Origin: Sphingomonas sp.
Lineage (GTDB): Bacteria > Pseudomonadota > Alphaproteobacteria > Sphingomonadales > Sphingomonadaceae
Direction of reading: 5' to 3'
Length of the DNA: 64,000 nt
Assembly (NCBI RefSeq): GCF_003248515.1
Contig: NZ_QFOB01000005.1
Span: 62,001 to 126,000, forward strand
A model generated the notes under the pieces. It did not search any database. It saw nothing but the letters and a program-made list of their open reading frames with translations, and was not told the origin of the DNA. This document shows, piece by piece, positions 54,381-62,720 of the stretch (position 1 is its first letter; every line of letters begins with the position of its first letter). A program made the position numbers and the translations under genes.

Positions 54381-55523
54381 TCATTGTATCAGTCCGCGCG
54401 AGACGAGGTTGCGCATCAGTGCTCCGATGCCCACGGTCCACGGCGGGGCATCCTCGCAGGCCACCACGCGATTGACGAGCGCGCCCAGCTTCGGCGTGGC
54501 GATGCGCACGATATCGCCCCTTTTGTGGGTGAAGCCGCGGCCGGCCTCCGAACGATCCTCGATCGGGGCGAACATCGTGCCCAGCAGCAGCACGAATCCG
54601 TCCGGATATTGATGGCTCGCGCCGATCGTCTGGCCGATCAGATCCAGTGGATCACGGCTGATCATGCCCATGCTGGATGAGCCTTCGAGCCGGAAATTGT
54701 CCGGCCCCTCTATCTCCAGCGAGATCACGGATCGGCGGATATCGTCCAGCGTGAACCGATCGTCGAACAGGCGAATGAACGGGCCGAGCGCGCAGGAGGC
54801 GTTATTGTCCTTGGCCTTGCCCAGCAGCAGGGCGCTGCGCCCCTCGATATCGCGCAGGTTCACGTCGTTGGCGAGCGTGGCGCCCCGCGCGTGCCCGCGC
54901 GGATCGCACATGATGGCCACTTCGGGTTCGGGATTGTTCCATTCGGAATCGCCGCGCACCCCGATGTCCGCGCCTGCGCCCACCGAGGAAAGGACGGGCG
55001 CCTTGGTGAAGATCTCCGCATCCTTGCCGATCGCCACCTCCAGATATTGCGACCACATGCCGTCCGCGATCAGGAGGGCCTTGAGCTGCATCGCGCTTTC
55101 GGAGCCGGGCTTCACGGCGCGGATGTCACCGCCCAGCCGCGCCTGGAAATCCTCGCGAATGCGGTCCGCCTCCAGCGCGTCGCCGCGCGCCCGCTCCTCG
55201 ATCACGCGCTCGATGGCGGAAATGGCGAAGGTGACGCCCGATGCCTTGATGCATTGCAGATCGATGGGCGAAAGCAGGCGCGTTTCCATGCCTCCCTCCC
55301 AATCCGGGCGGAAGACGAGCGCGTCGATCGCGCCAAGCGATCGTCCGCGCGGGGGCAGTTCGCCGGGCGCGAGGCGATCGATCAGATCCGATATGGTTGG
55401 CGCGAAACGGGACAGATCCTCGATCTCGCCGTCCCGCAACACGATCGGCGTCGGCCCCTCCCGCGTCTCGATGCGGCCGAGAAGGATGGCATCGGCGTGG
55501 TCGACGGGAAGCAACTGGCGCAT
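54381..55523 (-). CDS. Fumarylacetoacetate hydrolase (FAH) family protein
   Basis: 380 residues. The C-terminal FAH fold carries the metal-binding acidic residues in NNPEPEVAIM and the later Asp in NDVNLRDIEG. The middle KASGVTFAISAIERVIEERA is typical of the subfamily that includes 2-keto-3-deoxy-sugar-acid dehydratases, rather than true fumarylacetoacetases. It may dehydrate a 2-keto-3-deoxy acid or hydrolyse a C-C bond. First gene of the minus-strand operon; operator copy 8 lies 165 bp upstream. Its stop overlaps a possible ATG of the amidohydrolase. Confidence 0.88.
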   Translation of the reverse strand: MRQLLPVDHADAILLGRIETREGPTPIVLRDGEIEDLSRFAPTISDLIDRLAPGELPPRGRSLGAIDALVFRPDWEGGMETRLLSPIDLQCIKASGVTFAISAIERVIEERARGDALEADRIREDFQARLGGDIRAVKPGSESAMQLKALLIADGMWSQYLEVAIGKDAEIFTKAPVLSSVGAGADIGVRGDSEWNNPEPEVAIMCDPRGHARGATLANDVNLRDIEGRSALLLGKAKDNNASCALGPFIRLFDDRFTLDDIRRSVISLEIEGPDNFRLEGSSSMGMISRDPLDLIGQTIGASHQYPDGFVLLLGTMFAPIEDRSEAGRGFTHKRGDIVRIATPKLGALVNRVVACEDAPPWTVGIGALMRNLVSRGLIQ

Positions 55524-55687
55524 CGGCGATTCCGGCTCAACGGGGGCGGGAAGGGCGGCTGGCGGCGGCCTGCCGTCGCGCGCGGGCCGGCGGCCTGCGC
55601 ACGGTGGCGCGGGGCGCCGGGCTCAACGGAAGCAATATGGCCCTCGCGCGCATCGCATCCCTCCTGTCGCACTCTCTTTTTGATTCA

Positions 55688-55715
55688 TGCATACAATGTG
55701 TCGACATTGCATGCA
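55688..55715. promoter_or_regulatory. Bipartite operator copy 8, upstream of the FAH operon
   Basis: TGCATACA (55688-55695) and TGCATGCA (55708-55715) with a palindromic 12-bp spacer ATGTGTCGACAT. This is the most symmetric copy and marks the right edge of the regulated region. Confidence 0.7.
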
Positions 55716-55868
55716 TTGAGCGGAGGGCCGCTTTTGTCAAGCCGGGCGCTGCGATTCCGGCATTTTACGGGGTGATCGGCCGGATGGCCTAACGAGCGGG
55801 ATGATCGGGGCGTTCCGGGAGCCGCCGGCTCGCAGCCTTCGCATTCGGGGGAGGGGCGGTACGCCGTC

Positions 55869-57512
55869 TCAGGCGGCGCGCTCCTCGGCTGCCGGTTCGT
55901 CGCCCAGTATCGCCCGCGCCACGGCTTCGGCCACCTTGATGCCGTCCACGCCCGCCGAAAGGATGCCGCCCGCATAGCCGGCTCCTTCGCCCGCCGGAAA
56001 CAGGCCGGCCGTGTTGAGGCTCTGGAAATCGCGGCCGCGCGTGATGCGTATGGGGGAGGAGGTGCGCGTCTCCACGCCCGTCAGCGTCGCATCGGGATGA
56101 TCGTAATTCGCGATCTGCCGGCCGAAGACGGGCAAGGCCTCGCGAAAGGCGTCCAGCACGAAATCGGGCAGGCAGGCGGCCAGATCGGTGGGCGTCACGC
56201 CCGGCTTGTAGGAGGGCGTCACCTGGCCCAGCGCGGTCGAGGCGCGGCCCGCGAGCAGATCACCCACCAGTTGCACCGGCGCCGAATAACTGGAGCCGCC
56301 CGCCGTGAAGGCCAGGCTTTCCAGCCTGCGTTGCAGATCGATCCCCGCCAGAGGGTGGCCGGGATAATCGCGCTCCGGCTCGATCCCCACCACCAGCCCC
56401 GAATTGGCGTTGAATTCGGCGCGTGAATATTGGCTCATGCCATTGGTGACGACGCGCCCCGGCTCGGATGTGGCCGCCACCACGCGGCCGCCGGGGCACA
56501 TGCAGAAGCTGTAGACGGTCCGCCCGTTCGCGCAGTGATGGGATAGGCTGTAGGCGGCCGCGCCCAGATCGGGGTGGCCCGCGCAAGAGCCGAAGCGCGC
56601 GCGATCGATCCAGCTTTGCGGATGCTCGATCCGCACGCCGATGGAGAAGGGCTTGGCCTCGATGTGCACGCCACGCTCGTAAAGCTTAGCGAAGGTATCG
56701 CGCGCGCTGTGCCCCACCGCCAGCACGACATGTGCGGCCTCCAGGAAGCTGCCGTCGCTCAGGTGCAGCCCGCGCAGGCGCCGCGTGCCGCCGGGGCCGC
56801 TTTCCACCTCGAAATCCTCGACGCGCGTGCCGAAGCGATATTCGCCGCCCAGTTCCTGGATGGTCTCGCGCATGCTTTCCACCATCGTCACGAGGCGGAA
56901 GGTGCCGATATGCGGATGTGCCTCGGTCAGGATTTCGGGGGGCGCGCCGGCCTTCACGAACTCGGTCAGCACCTTGCGGCCCAGAAAGCGCGGATCCTTG
57001 ATCTGGCTGTAGAGCTTGCCATCGGAAAAGGTGCCCGCGCCGCCCTCGCCGAACTGCACGTTGCTCTCGGGCTCCAGCACGGCGCGGCGCCACAGGCCCC
57101 ACGTATCCTTCGTGCGCTCGCGCACCACCTTGCCGCGCTCCAGGATGATCGGACGAAAGCCCATCTGCGCGAGGATCAGCCCTGCGAAGAGGCCGCAGGG
57201 TCCGGCGCCGATCACCACGGGGCTGGGGGTGTTTGCGGGCGCATGGCCGATCGGGCGGTAGGCGTCGTCCGGTGTCGGGCGGATGTGCGGCTGGCCGGCG
57301 AAGCGGGCGAGGGTCGCGGCCTCGTCGGCCAGCGTTACGTCGACCGAATAGACCATCTGGATCGCGGACTTGCGCCGCGCATCATTGGCGCGCCGCGCGA
57401 TCTTCCAGTCGATCAGATCGGTGGGCGCGATCCCCAGCCGCGTGAGGATGGCCTCTGGCAGCGCCTCGGGCGGATGATCCAGCGGCAGCTTGATTTCGGA
57501 CAGGCGAAGCAT
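55869..57512 (-). CDS. NAD(P)/FAD-dependent oxidoreductase, COG2509-like
   Basis: 547 residues. An N-terminal ~95-residue domain precedes the FAD Rossmann motif VVIGAGPCGLFAGLILAQMG, then RGKVVRERTKDTWGLW, NVQFGEGGAGTFSDGKL and the C-terminal LFPAGEGAGYAGGILSAGVD. This is the pattern of the widely conserved uncharacterised FAD-utilising dehydrogenases annotated as COG2509. Its reaction is unknown. It lies outside the operator-marked area and is probably core genome. No coupled neighbour. Confidence 0.88.
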   Translation of the reverse strand: MLRLSEIKLPLDHPPEALPEAILTRLGIAPTDLIDWKIARRANDARRKSAIQMVYSVDVTLADEAATLARFAGQPHIRPTPDDAYRPIGHAPANTPSPVVIGAGPCGLFAGLILAQMGFRPIILERGKVVRERTKDTWGLWRRAVLEPESNVQFGEGGAGTFSDGKLYSQIKDPRFLGRKVLTEFVKAGAPPEILTEAHPHIGTFRLVTMVESMRETIQELGGEYRFGTRVEDFEVESGPGGTRRLRGLHLSDGSFLEAAHVVLAVGHSARDTFAKLYERGVHIEAKPFSIGVRIEHPQSWIDRARFGSCAGHPDLGAAAYSLSHHCANGRTVYSFCMCPGGRVVAATSEPGRVVTNGMSQYSRAEFNANSGLVVGIEPERDYPGHPLAGIDLQRRLESLAFTAGGSSYSAPVQLVGDLLAGRASTALGQVTPSYKPGVTPTDLAACLPDFVLDAFREALPVFGRQIANYDHPDATLTGVETRTSSPIRITRGRDFQSLNTAGLFPAGEGAGYAGGILSAGVDGIKVAEAVARAILGDEPAAEERAA

Positions 57513-57708
57513 GGCGTTCCTCTAGGCCGAAACCATGCTTCTGCGAAGGTGCGGCCCAAAGCCGGGGGTGCCCCCCGCTTCGCGCCGCGCGCTTCGCCCG
57601 TGGCACCCGCGCCGGATTGCGCTTCCTCCCGAACATCGGAACCCGTAAGGCGGCGCGCGATGGGGCGCGGCGCGGTTTGCCGCACAACCCTGACATACGA
57701 GGCAAAGA

Positions 57709-58140
57709 ATGAAGAACAGCGCGACCGACATCATGCAGGAGATCCTGTTCTCCGCCGTCATGGAAGCCGTCGCCGCGCTGAAGACGGCATCGAAGGGCAT
57801 GCCCAATTCGCTGCTGCGCGATATCAACGCGATGGGCCCGAACACCGCCTTTGCCGATCTGCCAAAGGAAGTGCAGGCCAGCATCGCCGCCACCGTGCGC
57901 ACCGCCTTCAACCGGCTGCTGAAGGAAGGCTATTCCGTGGCACCCACGGCGACCGCCGCGCCAGCGCGCCCGGCCGGCCCGCGCCCGGATGGGCCGCGCG
58001 GCCCCCGGCCGGATGGCCCGCGAGGCCCGCGCCCGTCGGGTCCGCGCTCCGATCGTCCGCGCGGTCCGCGTCCGCCCTCCGACGGGCCGCGTCCGGCATC
58101 GCCCGGCGGCCGCACCGGCCCGCGCCGCCCGCAGCGCTGA
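57709..58140 (+). CDS. Small protein with Pro/Arg/Gly-rich repetitive tail (143 aa)
   Basis: The N-terminal ~80 residues are helical and soluble (TDIMQEILFSAVMEAVAALK, LPKEVQASIAATVRTAFNRL). From about residue 86 to the end the chain is a low-complexity repeat of units such as GPRPDGPRG and GPRPSGPRS, strongly basic. Such tails are common on nucleic-acid-binding or ribosome-associated proteins, but I do not recognise this one. A weak ribosome-binding site (GAGGCAAAG) precedes the ATG. The tail is encoded by GC-rich near-direct repeats at about 57960-58125. Confidence 0.75.
   Translation: MKNSATDIMQEILFSAVMEAVAALKTASKGMPNSLLRDINAMGPNTAFADLPKEVQASIAATVRTAFNRLLKEGYSVAPTATAAPARPAGPRPDGPRGPRPDGPRGPRPSGPRSDRPRGPRPPSDGPRPASPGGRTGPRRPQR
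57960..58125 (+). repeat. GC-rich direct repeats encoding the Pro/Arg/Gly tail
   Basis: Repeated units of the form GGCCCGCGCCCGGATGGGCC and close variants, each coding for GPRPDGPRG-like peptides. It is an imperfect tandem array that could change copy number by slippage. Confidence 0.6.
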
Positions 58141-58308
58141 ATCGGCGCAACGCAGCCAAGAACGCCGACGTGGCACTCCGGATTCCTGCGTAGGCGGGAA
58201 GGCTGGCCCTGTGCGGCGCCGCTATCCGGCATCCTTTGCATTTGCGCTTGTTCGCATAGGAAAAACTGCGCACACCCTCCGCCGTTCGCCAGAATGTGGG
58301 GGTGAAGA

Positions 58309-59928
58309 ATGAATCGCGTGAAGAAAATCCGTTCCGGCCTCTTTCTCGGCATCGCCGCGCTTGCCGGCGGCGCTGCCGGCGCCCAGGCTGTCGATGTCGC
58401 CGCGTTGAAGACGCGCGCCGTGGCCGGCGTGGATGCGCGCGCCAAGCTCGCCCAGGTCATCACGGATAGCGTGTTCAGCTTTGCCGAGCTTGGCATGCAC
58501 GAGGAGGAAACCTCCAAATATCTGACGGCCCTGCTGGAGAAGAACGGCTTCACGATCGAGCGTGGCGTGGCCGGCATGCCCACCGCCTGGGTCGCGAAAT
58601 GGACGAACGGCACGGGTGGCCCGGAAATCGCGCTCGGCTCGGATCTCGATTGTATCCCCAAGGCATCGCAGAAGCCGGGCGTTCCCTATCGCGATCCGCT
58701 CGTCGCCGGCGCGCCGGGCCATGGCGAGGGGCATAATTCGGGGCAGGCCGTGAACATCGTCGCGGCCCTCGCCGTGAAGGAGATCATGACGAAGGAGAAG
58801 ATCCCCGGCACGCTCGTCATGTGGCCGGGCGTCGCGGAGGAGCTTCTCGCGGGCAAGGCCTTCATGGTACGTGCGGGCGTGTTCAAGAATACCGACGCCG
58901 TTCTCTTCACGCATGTCGGCAGCAATCTCGGCACGCGCTGGGGCTATTCGGGGGGCACCGGCCTCGTCTCCGTCGAATATACGTTCACGGGCGAGGCGGC
59001 CCATTCCGCCGTGGCGCCGTGGCGCGGACGTTCGGCGCTGGACGGCGTCGAGCTGATGGATGTGGGCTGGAATTTCAAGCGCGAGCATCTCCGGCCGGAG
59101 CAGCGCTCGCATTATGTGATCAGCGATGGCGGCGATCAGCCGAACGTGGTGCCGCCCACGGCCTCCGTCTGGTATTATTTCCGCGAACAGACGTTCGACA
59201 ATATCAAGAACTTGTACGAGACGGGCAACACGATCGCGCAGGGCGCGGCCACCATGTCCTTCACCACCGTCAGCCATCGCCTGCTCGGTTCGGCGGCGCC
59301 CGGCCATTTCAACCGGCCGATCGCGGAGGATGCGGAACAGAATATCAAGGCGGTCGGCCTGCCCAAGTGGACCGATGAGGAACAGGCCTTCGCCAAACTC
59401 GTCCAGAAGAATATCGGCGCGCCGCAGGATGGCCTCGATACCCAGCTGGGCGAGCTGCGCCCGCCGCCCGCCAATCCCGGCAGCGGGCCGTCCGACGATA
59501 TTGGCGACGTTTCGTGGAACGTGCCGACGATCGTCGTCTCCTATCCCGCGAACATCCCGAACCTGCCCGGCCACAATTGGGCCAATGCGATCGCGATGGC
59601 CACGCCCATCGCGCACAAGGGCGTGGTTGCGGGTGCCAAGGTGATCGCGATGACGACGCTGGATCTGCTGACCAAGCCGGAGCTGCGCACCGCCGCGAAG
59701 GATTATTTCACCAATGTCCAGACCAAGACGCAGAAATATGTTCCGATGCTCGCCGCCACCGACAAGCCGCCGGTGGAGCTCAATGCGGATATCATGGCCC
59801 GCTACGCGCCGCAGCTGAAGCAATATTATTATAACCCGGCGAAATACGGCACCTATCTGGAGCAGCTCGGCATCAAGTGGCCGATGATGGACACGCCCCC
59901 GGGCAAGGGCCCAGCGCCCAAAAGCTGA
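58309..59928 (+). CDS. Exported M20-family amidohydrolase (AbgB-like)
   Basis: 539 residues. A signal peptide ends at GAQA (residue ~27). M20 features are VFSFAELGMHEEETSKYL, LGSDLDCIPK (metal Asp), GHGEGHNSGQA (metal His), GVAEELLAGKAFM (general-base Glu pair) and the lid region TFTGEAAHSAVAPWRGRSAL (dimerisation His). The subfamily includes aminobenzoyl-glutamate hydrolase subunit B; export to the periplasm is unusual for AbgB itself, so the substrate may be an extracellular N-acyl or peptide compound. Confidence 0.88.
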   Translation: MNRVKKIRSGLFLGIAALAGGAAGAQAVDVAALKTRAVAGVDARAKLAQVITDSVFSFAELGMHEEETSKYLTALLEKNGFTIERGVAGMPTAWVAKWTNGTGGPEIALGSDLDCIPKASQKPGVPYRDPLVAGAPGHGEGHNSGQAVNIVAALAVKEIMTKEKIPGTLVMWPGVAEELLAGKAFMVRAGVFKNTDAVLFTHVGSNLGTRWGYSGGTGLVSVEYTFTGEAAHSAVAPWRGRSALDGVELMDVGWNFKREHLRPEQRSHYVISDGGDQPNVVPPTASVWYYFREQTFDNIKNLYETGNTIAQGAATMSFTTVSHRLLGSAAPGHFNRPIAEDAEQNIKAVGLPKWTDEEQAFAKLVQKNIGAPQDGLDTQLGELRPPPANPGSGPSDDIGDVSWNVPTIVVSYPANIPNLPGHNWANAIAMATPIAHKGVVAGAKVIAMTTLDLLTKPELRTAAKDYFTNVQTKTQKYVPMLAATDKPPVELNADIMARYAPQLKQYYYNPAKYGTYLEQLGIKWPMMDTPPGKGPAPKS

Positions 59929-60279
59929 GGCGCGGTTCCCGCACATATCCGTTCCGTCGTTCCTGCTCTCGCGGGGATGACGGGACATTACCTCCCACTA
60001 TCCCCAGCATGCTTCGGGATAGCGGGAGAGGGATCGGTCTCCCGCATCCCCTCCGGGACTGTCCTAGCGCGGCCAACCTGTGCAAAGGGGCCGCGATGCG
60101 AATCCCCGCGCCCTTTGCTTTCGCCGCCGCGCCTTTGCCCGGGCCTCGCGCGCATGTGTGCCCGAACGCACGCGTGAGCGTTCGCGCCTGTGCCCGCGCG
60201 ACGCGCGCCTGCCCCTATGAGGCGCGACGTTCGTGTGACTTTTGACGCCACCGCATTTCCGAGAAACGAGGTTCCTGCC
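59929..60279. other. Intergenic region with two hairpin-forming repeats upstream of leuB
   Basis: A REP-like imperfect palindrome (CGTCGTTCCTGC / GCGGGGATGACG, about 59957-59982) is followed by a perfect 7-bp stem CTATCCC / GGGATAG (59998-60004 and 60016-60022). These may end the amidohydrolase transcript. The rest (60060-60270) is GC-rich, with no leader peptide or riboswitch that I could recognise. Confidence 0.5.
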
Positions 60280-61323
60280 ATGCTGATTGCGCTCTTCCCC
60301 GGCGACGGGATCGGTCCCGAGGTCATCGCCCAGGCGCGGCGCGTGCTGGATGCGGTCGTCGGTGATCGCCTGTCCTATGAGGAAGGGCATGTCGGCTATG
60401 TCGCCTATGAAGCGGCCGGCCATCCGCTTCCGGAGGAGACGCTCGCCATCGCGCGCAAGGCCGATGCCGTGCTGTTCGGCGCGATCGGCGATCCGCGTGG
60501 CGATAGCCTCTCGCGCGATCTCCGCCCCGAGCAGGCGATCCTCGGGTTGCGCAAGGAGCTCACCCTCTTCGCCAATCTCCGCCCGGCCAAGCTTTTCCCG
60601 GAGCTGGCCGATGCCTCCGCGCTCCGCCCCGAAGTCGCCTCCGCGATCGATCTGGTGATCGTGCGCGAAACGAATGGCGACGTGTATTTCGGTGAGAAGG
60701 GCATGCGGAAGACAGCCACGGGCCGCCGCGAGGGCTATGACATCATGTCCTATGATGAGGACGAGGTCGCCCGCATCGCCCGCGTCGGCTTCGAAACGGC
60801 GCGCGCCCGGCGTGGCAAGCTGTGCTCGGTGGACAAGGCCAATGTGCTGGAGACCTCGCAATTGTGGCGCGATGTCGTGATCGAGGTTTCGGCCGAGTAT
60901 CCGGACGTGTCGCTCAGCCACATGTATGTCGACAATGCCGCGATGCAGCTGGTGCGCAATCCCGGCCAGTTCGACGTGATCGTCACCGGCAATCTCTTCG
61001 GCGACATCCTTTCGGATCAGGCCAGCATGTGCGCGGGCTCGATCGGCATGCTGCCCTCCGCGACGCTCGATGTGAACAAGAAGGGCCTGTACGAGCCGAT
61101 CCACGGCTCCGCGCCGGACATTGCCGGGCAGGGCAAGGCCAATCCGCTCGCGACGATCCTCTCGGCCGCGATGATGCTGCGTTACTCGCTGGGCCTCCCG
61201 GCCGAGGCGGACCGGATCGAGGCGGCGGTGGCGGCCGCGCTGGCCGCGGGCGCCCGATCGCCCGATCTCGGCGGCACGCACACCACGGTTCAGATGGGCG
61301 ACGCGGTTCTCGCCGCGTTCTGA
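60280..61323 (+). CDS. leuB: 3-isopropylmalate dehydrogenase
   Basis: 347 residues, normal length. It oxidatively decarboxylates 3-isopropylmalate in leucine biosynthesis, cytoplasmic. Family signatures are FPGDGIGPEVIAQARRVL, VLFGAIGDPRGD, the substrate-binding Arg cluster in LRKELTLFANLRPAK and VRETNGDVYFG, VDKANVLETSQLWRDVV, and the metal/NAD region VTGNLFGDILSDQA with HGSAPDIAGQGKANP. Start ATG 60280 (weak GAGG site) is preferred; the frame extends upstream without family similarity. Stop TGA overlaps the GNAT start (TGATG). Confidence 0.95.
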   Translation: MLIALFPGDGIGPEVIAQARRVLDAVVGDRLSYEEGHVGYVAYEAAGHPLPEETLAIARKADAVLFGAIGDPRGDSLSRDLRPEQAILGLRKELTLFANLRPAKLFPELADASALRPEVASAIDLVIVRETNGDVYFGEKGMRKTATGRREGYDIMSYDEDEVARIARVGFETARARRGKLCSVDKANVLETSQLWRDVVIEVSAEYPDVSLSHMYVDNAAMQLVRNPGQFDVIVTGNLFGDILSDQASMCAGSIGMLPSATLDVNKKGLYEPIHGSAPDIAGQGKANPLATILSAAMMLRYSLGLPAEADRIEAAVAAALAAGARSPDLGGTHTTVQMGDAVLAAF

Positions 61324-62027
61324 TGGCGCAGGCGGCGGGCGCGGATCTGCCGCTGATGGCGGCATGGCTGGCGGCCCGTTCCCTTTCGCGCGGCCTGCCC
61401 GCGCCGGTGCCCGATCGGGGCGGCATCCGGGTTGATACCGGGCATGCGGACGAACGCCGTCGCTATGTGTTCGCCGCGCCCTGCGAAGGCCTGCGTGAGC
61501 TGGGGCGGGAGCTTGACGAGCCGTTCGTGCCGCTCAAGCTCTGCTGTCCGGCGGAAGAGTTGCTCGCGCTGCTGCCGCGGCGCTGGACGATCAGTTCGAA
61601 CAGCTGGGTGATGGGACGGGGCGGCTTTCCGGGCGCTCCGCCCGCTTCCGCGATGGCGGCAGACCGGGATGGCGAGCCGGGCGCGGGCCTGCCGCCCGGC
61701 TACACGCTGATCGTGGAAGGGCAGGCCCCCGTCTGGTTCGCCCGCATCGTCGCGGAAGACGGTATGCTCGCCGCCAGCGGCTATGCCGCCCAAGCCGCCA
61801 GCGGCCTTGTCGCCGAAAGCGAAGCCGTTTTCATCTATGATCGCATCAAGGTCGATCCGGCCCATGGCCGGCGTGGTCTCGGCCGGGCGCTGATGGCGGC
61901 GCTGGCGCTCCGCCGCGATCCCGCCCTGCGCGAGGTGCTTACCGCCACCGCCGCCGGCCGCGCCCTCTATCTCCAGCTCGGCTGGCGTGATCTCGCGCCA
62001 TATTCGACAGCGGTGATCGTTGCCTGA
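61323..62027 (+). CDS. GNAT-family N-acetyltransferase
   Basis: 234 residues. The C-terminal half carries the acetyl-CoA loop IKVDPAHGRRGLGRALMAAL (R/Q-x-x-G-x-G/A motif) and ALYLQLGWRDL, the GNAT ending. The first ~120 residues are less typical and may give substrate specificity. ATG 61323 overlaps the leuB stop, so the two are cotranscribed. The substrate is unknown. Confidence 0.85.
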   Translation: MAQAAGADLPLMAAWLAARSLSRGLPAPVPDRGGIRVDTGHADERRRYVFAAPCEGLRELGRELDEPFVPLKLCCPAEELLALLPRRWTISSNSWVMGRGGFPGAPPASAMAADRDGEPGAGLPPGYTLIVEGQAPVWFARIVAEDGMLAASGYAAQAASGLVAESEAVFIYDRIKVDPAHGRRGLGRALMAALALRRDPALREVLTATAAGRALYLQLGWRDLAPYSTAVIVA

Positions 62028-62070
62028 TGGCGTGCCGCCATGCGCCCGCGTCGGCGGACGCTGAAAAGGC

Positions 62071-62619
62071 TCATTCGCTGGCGAATAATTCCTTCTCGAT
62101 CGCGCTCACCAGCGCATCGTCATCCGGCGCCGTATCCGGCGCGAAGCGCGCGACCGGCTCGCCATCCCGGCCGATCACGAACTTCTCGAAATTCCATAGC
62201 ACTTCGGGCTGCGGATTCGGCGTCATGCCATAGCCTTCCAGTCGCGCCCGCATGCCGGCATCGTTCCGCGCCGCCGGAATGGCGGCCGTCAGCTCGCGAT
62301 ACAGGGGATGCTTGTCCGGCCCCACCACGCCGATCTTCGAGAACATCGGAAAGGCCACGCCATAATTGGTCGTGCAGAAATCGAGGATCTCGCTGTCCGT
62401 GCCCGGTTCCTGCGCCGCGAAATCGTTGGCCGGAAAGCCCAGCACGGCGAAGCCTTCGTCCTTATATTTGGCGTAGAGCCTCTCCAGCCCGTCATATTGC
62501 GGCGTTAGCCCGCATTTGGAGGCGACGTTGACGATCAGCAGAACCTGGCCGGCATAATCGGCAAGGCTGGTCGTTTCGCCACTGATGGTCTTCAGCGGCA
62601 CGTCCTGGATGGCGGTCAT
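62071..62619 (-). CDS. Glutathione peroxidase
   Basis: 182 residues. Peroxidatic Cys36 in NVASKCGLTPQY (cysteine rather than selenocysteine), the Gln of ANDFAAQEPG and the Trp-Asn pair in LWNFEKFVI form the usual catalytic tetrad. It reduces peroxides using glutathione or thioredoxin. ATG 62619 is preceded by GGAGATCCGCCG; an upstream in-frame ATG has no site. It converges with the GNAT gene and is divergent from metZ. Confidence 0.93.
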   Translation of the reverse strand: MTAIQDVPLKTISGETTSLADYAGQVLLIVNVASKCGLTPQYDGLERLYAKYKDEGFAVLGFPANDFAAQEPGTDSEILDFCTTNYGVAFPMFSKIGVVGPDKHPLYRELTAAIPAARNDAGMRARLEGYGMTPNPQPEVLWNFEKFVIGRDGEPVARFAPDTAPDDDALVSAIEKELFASE

Positions 62620-62720
62620 CGGCGGATCTCCTTCACTGCCCGCTTCTGCCCGCTGCCTGCTACAAGTCAACGTCACCAAGCATTGACGGCGGGGGCGCGC
62701 CCGCCGCAAAGGCTTGCTCC

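Noticed and set aside
58237..58264. TGCATTTG...CGCATA upstream of the M20 gene as a ninth operator
   Set aside because: The second 8-mer does not fall at the 20-bp offset and half-site matches are poor.
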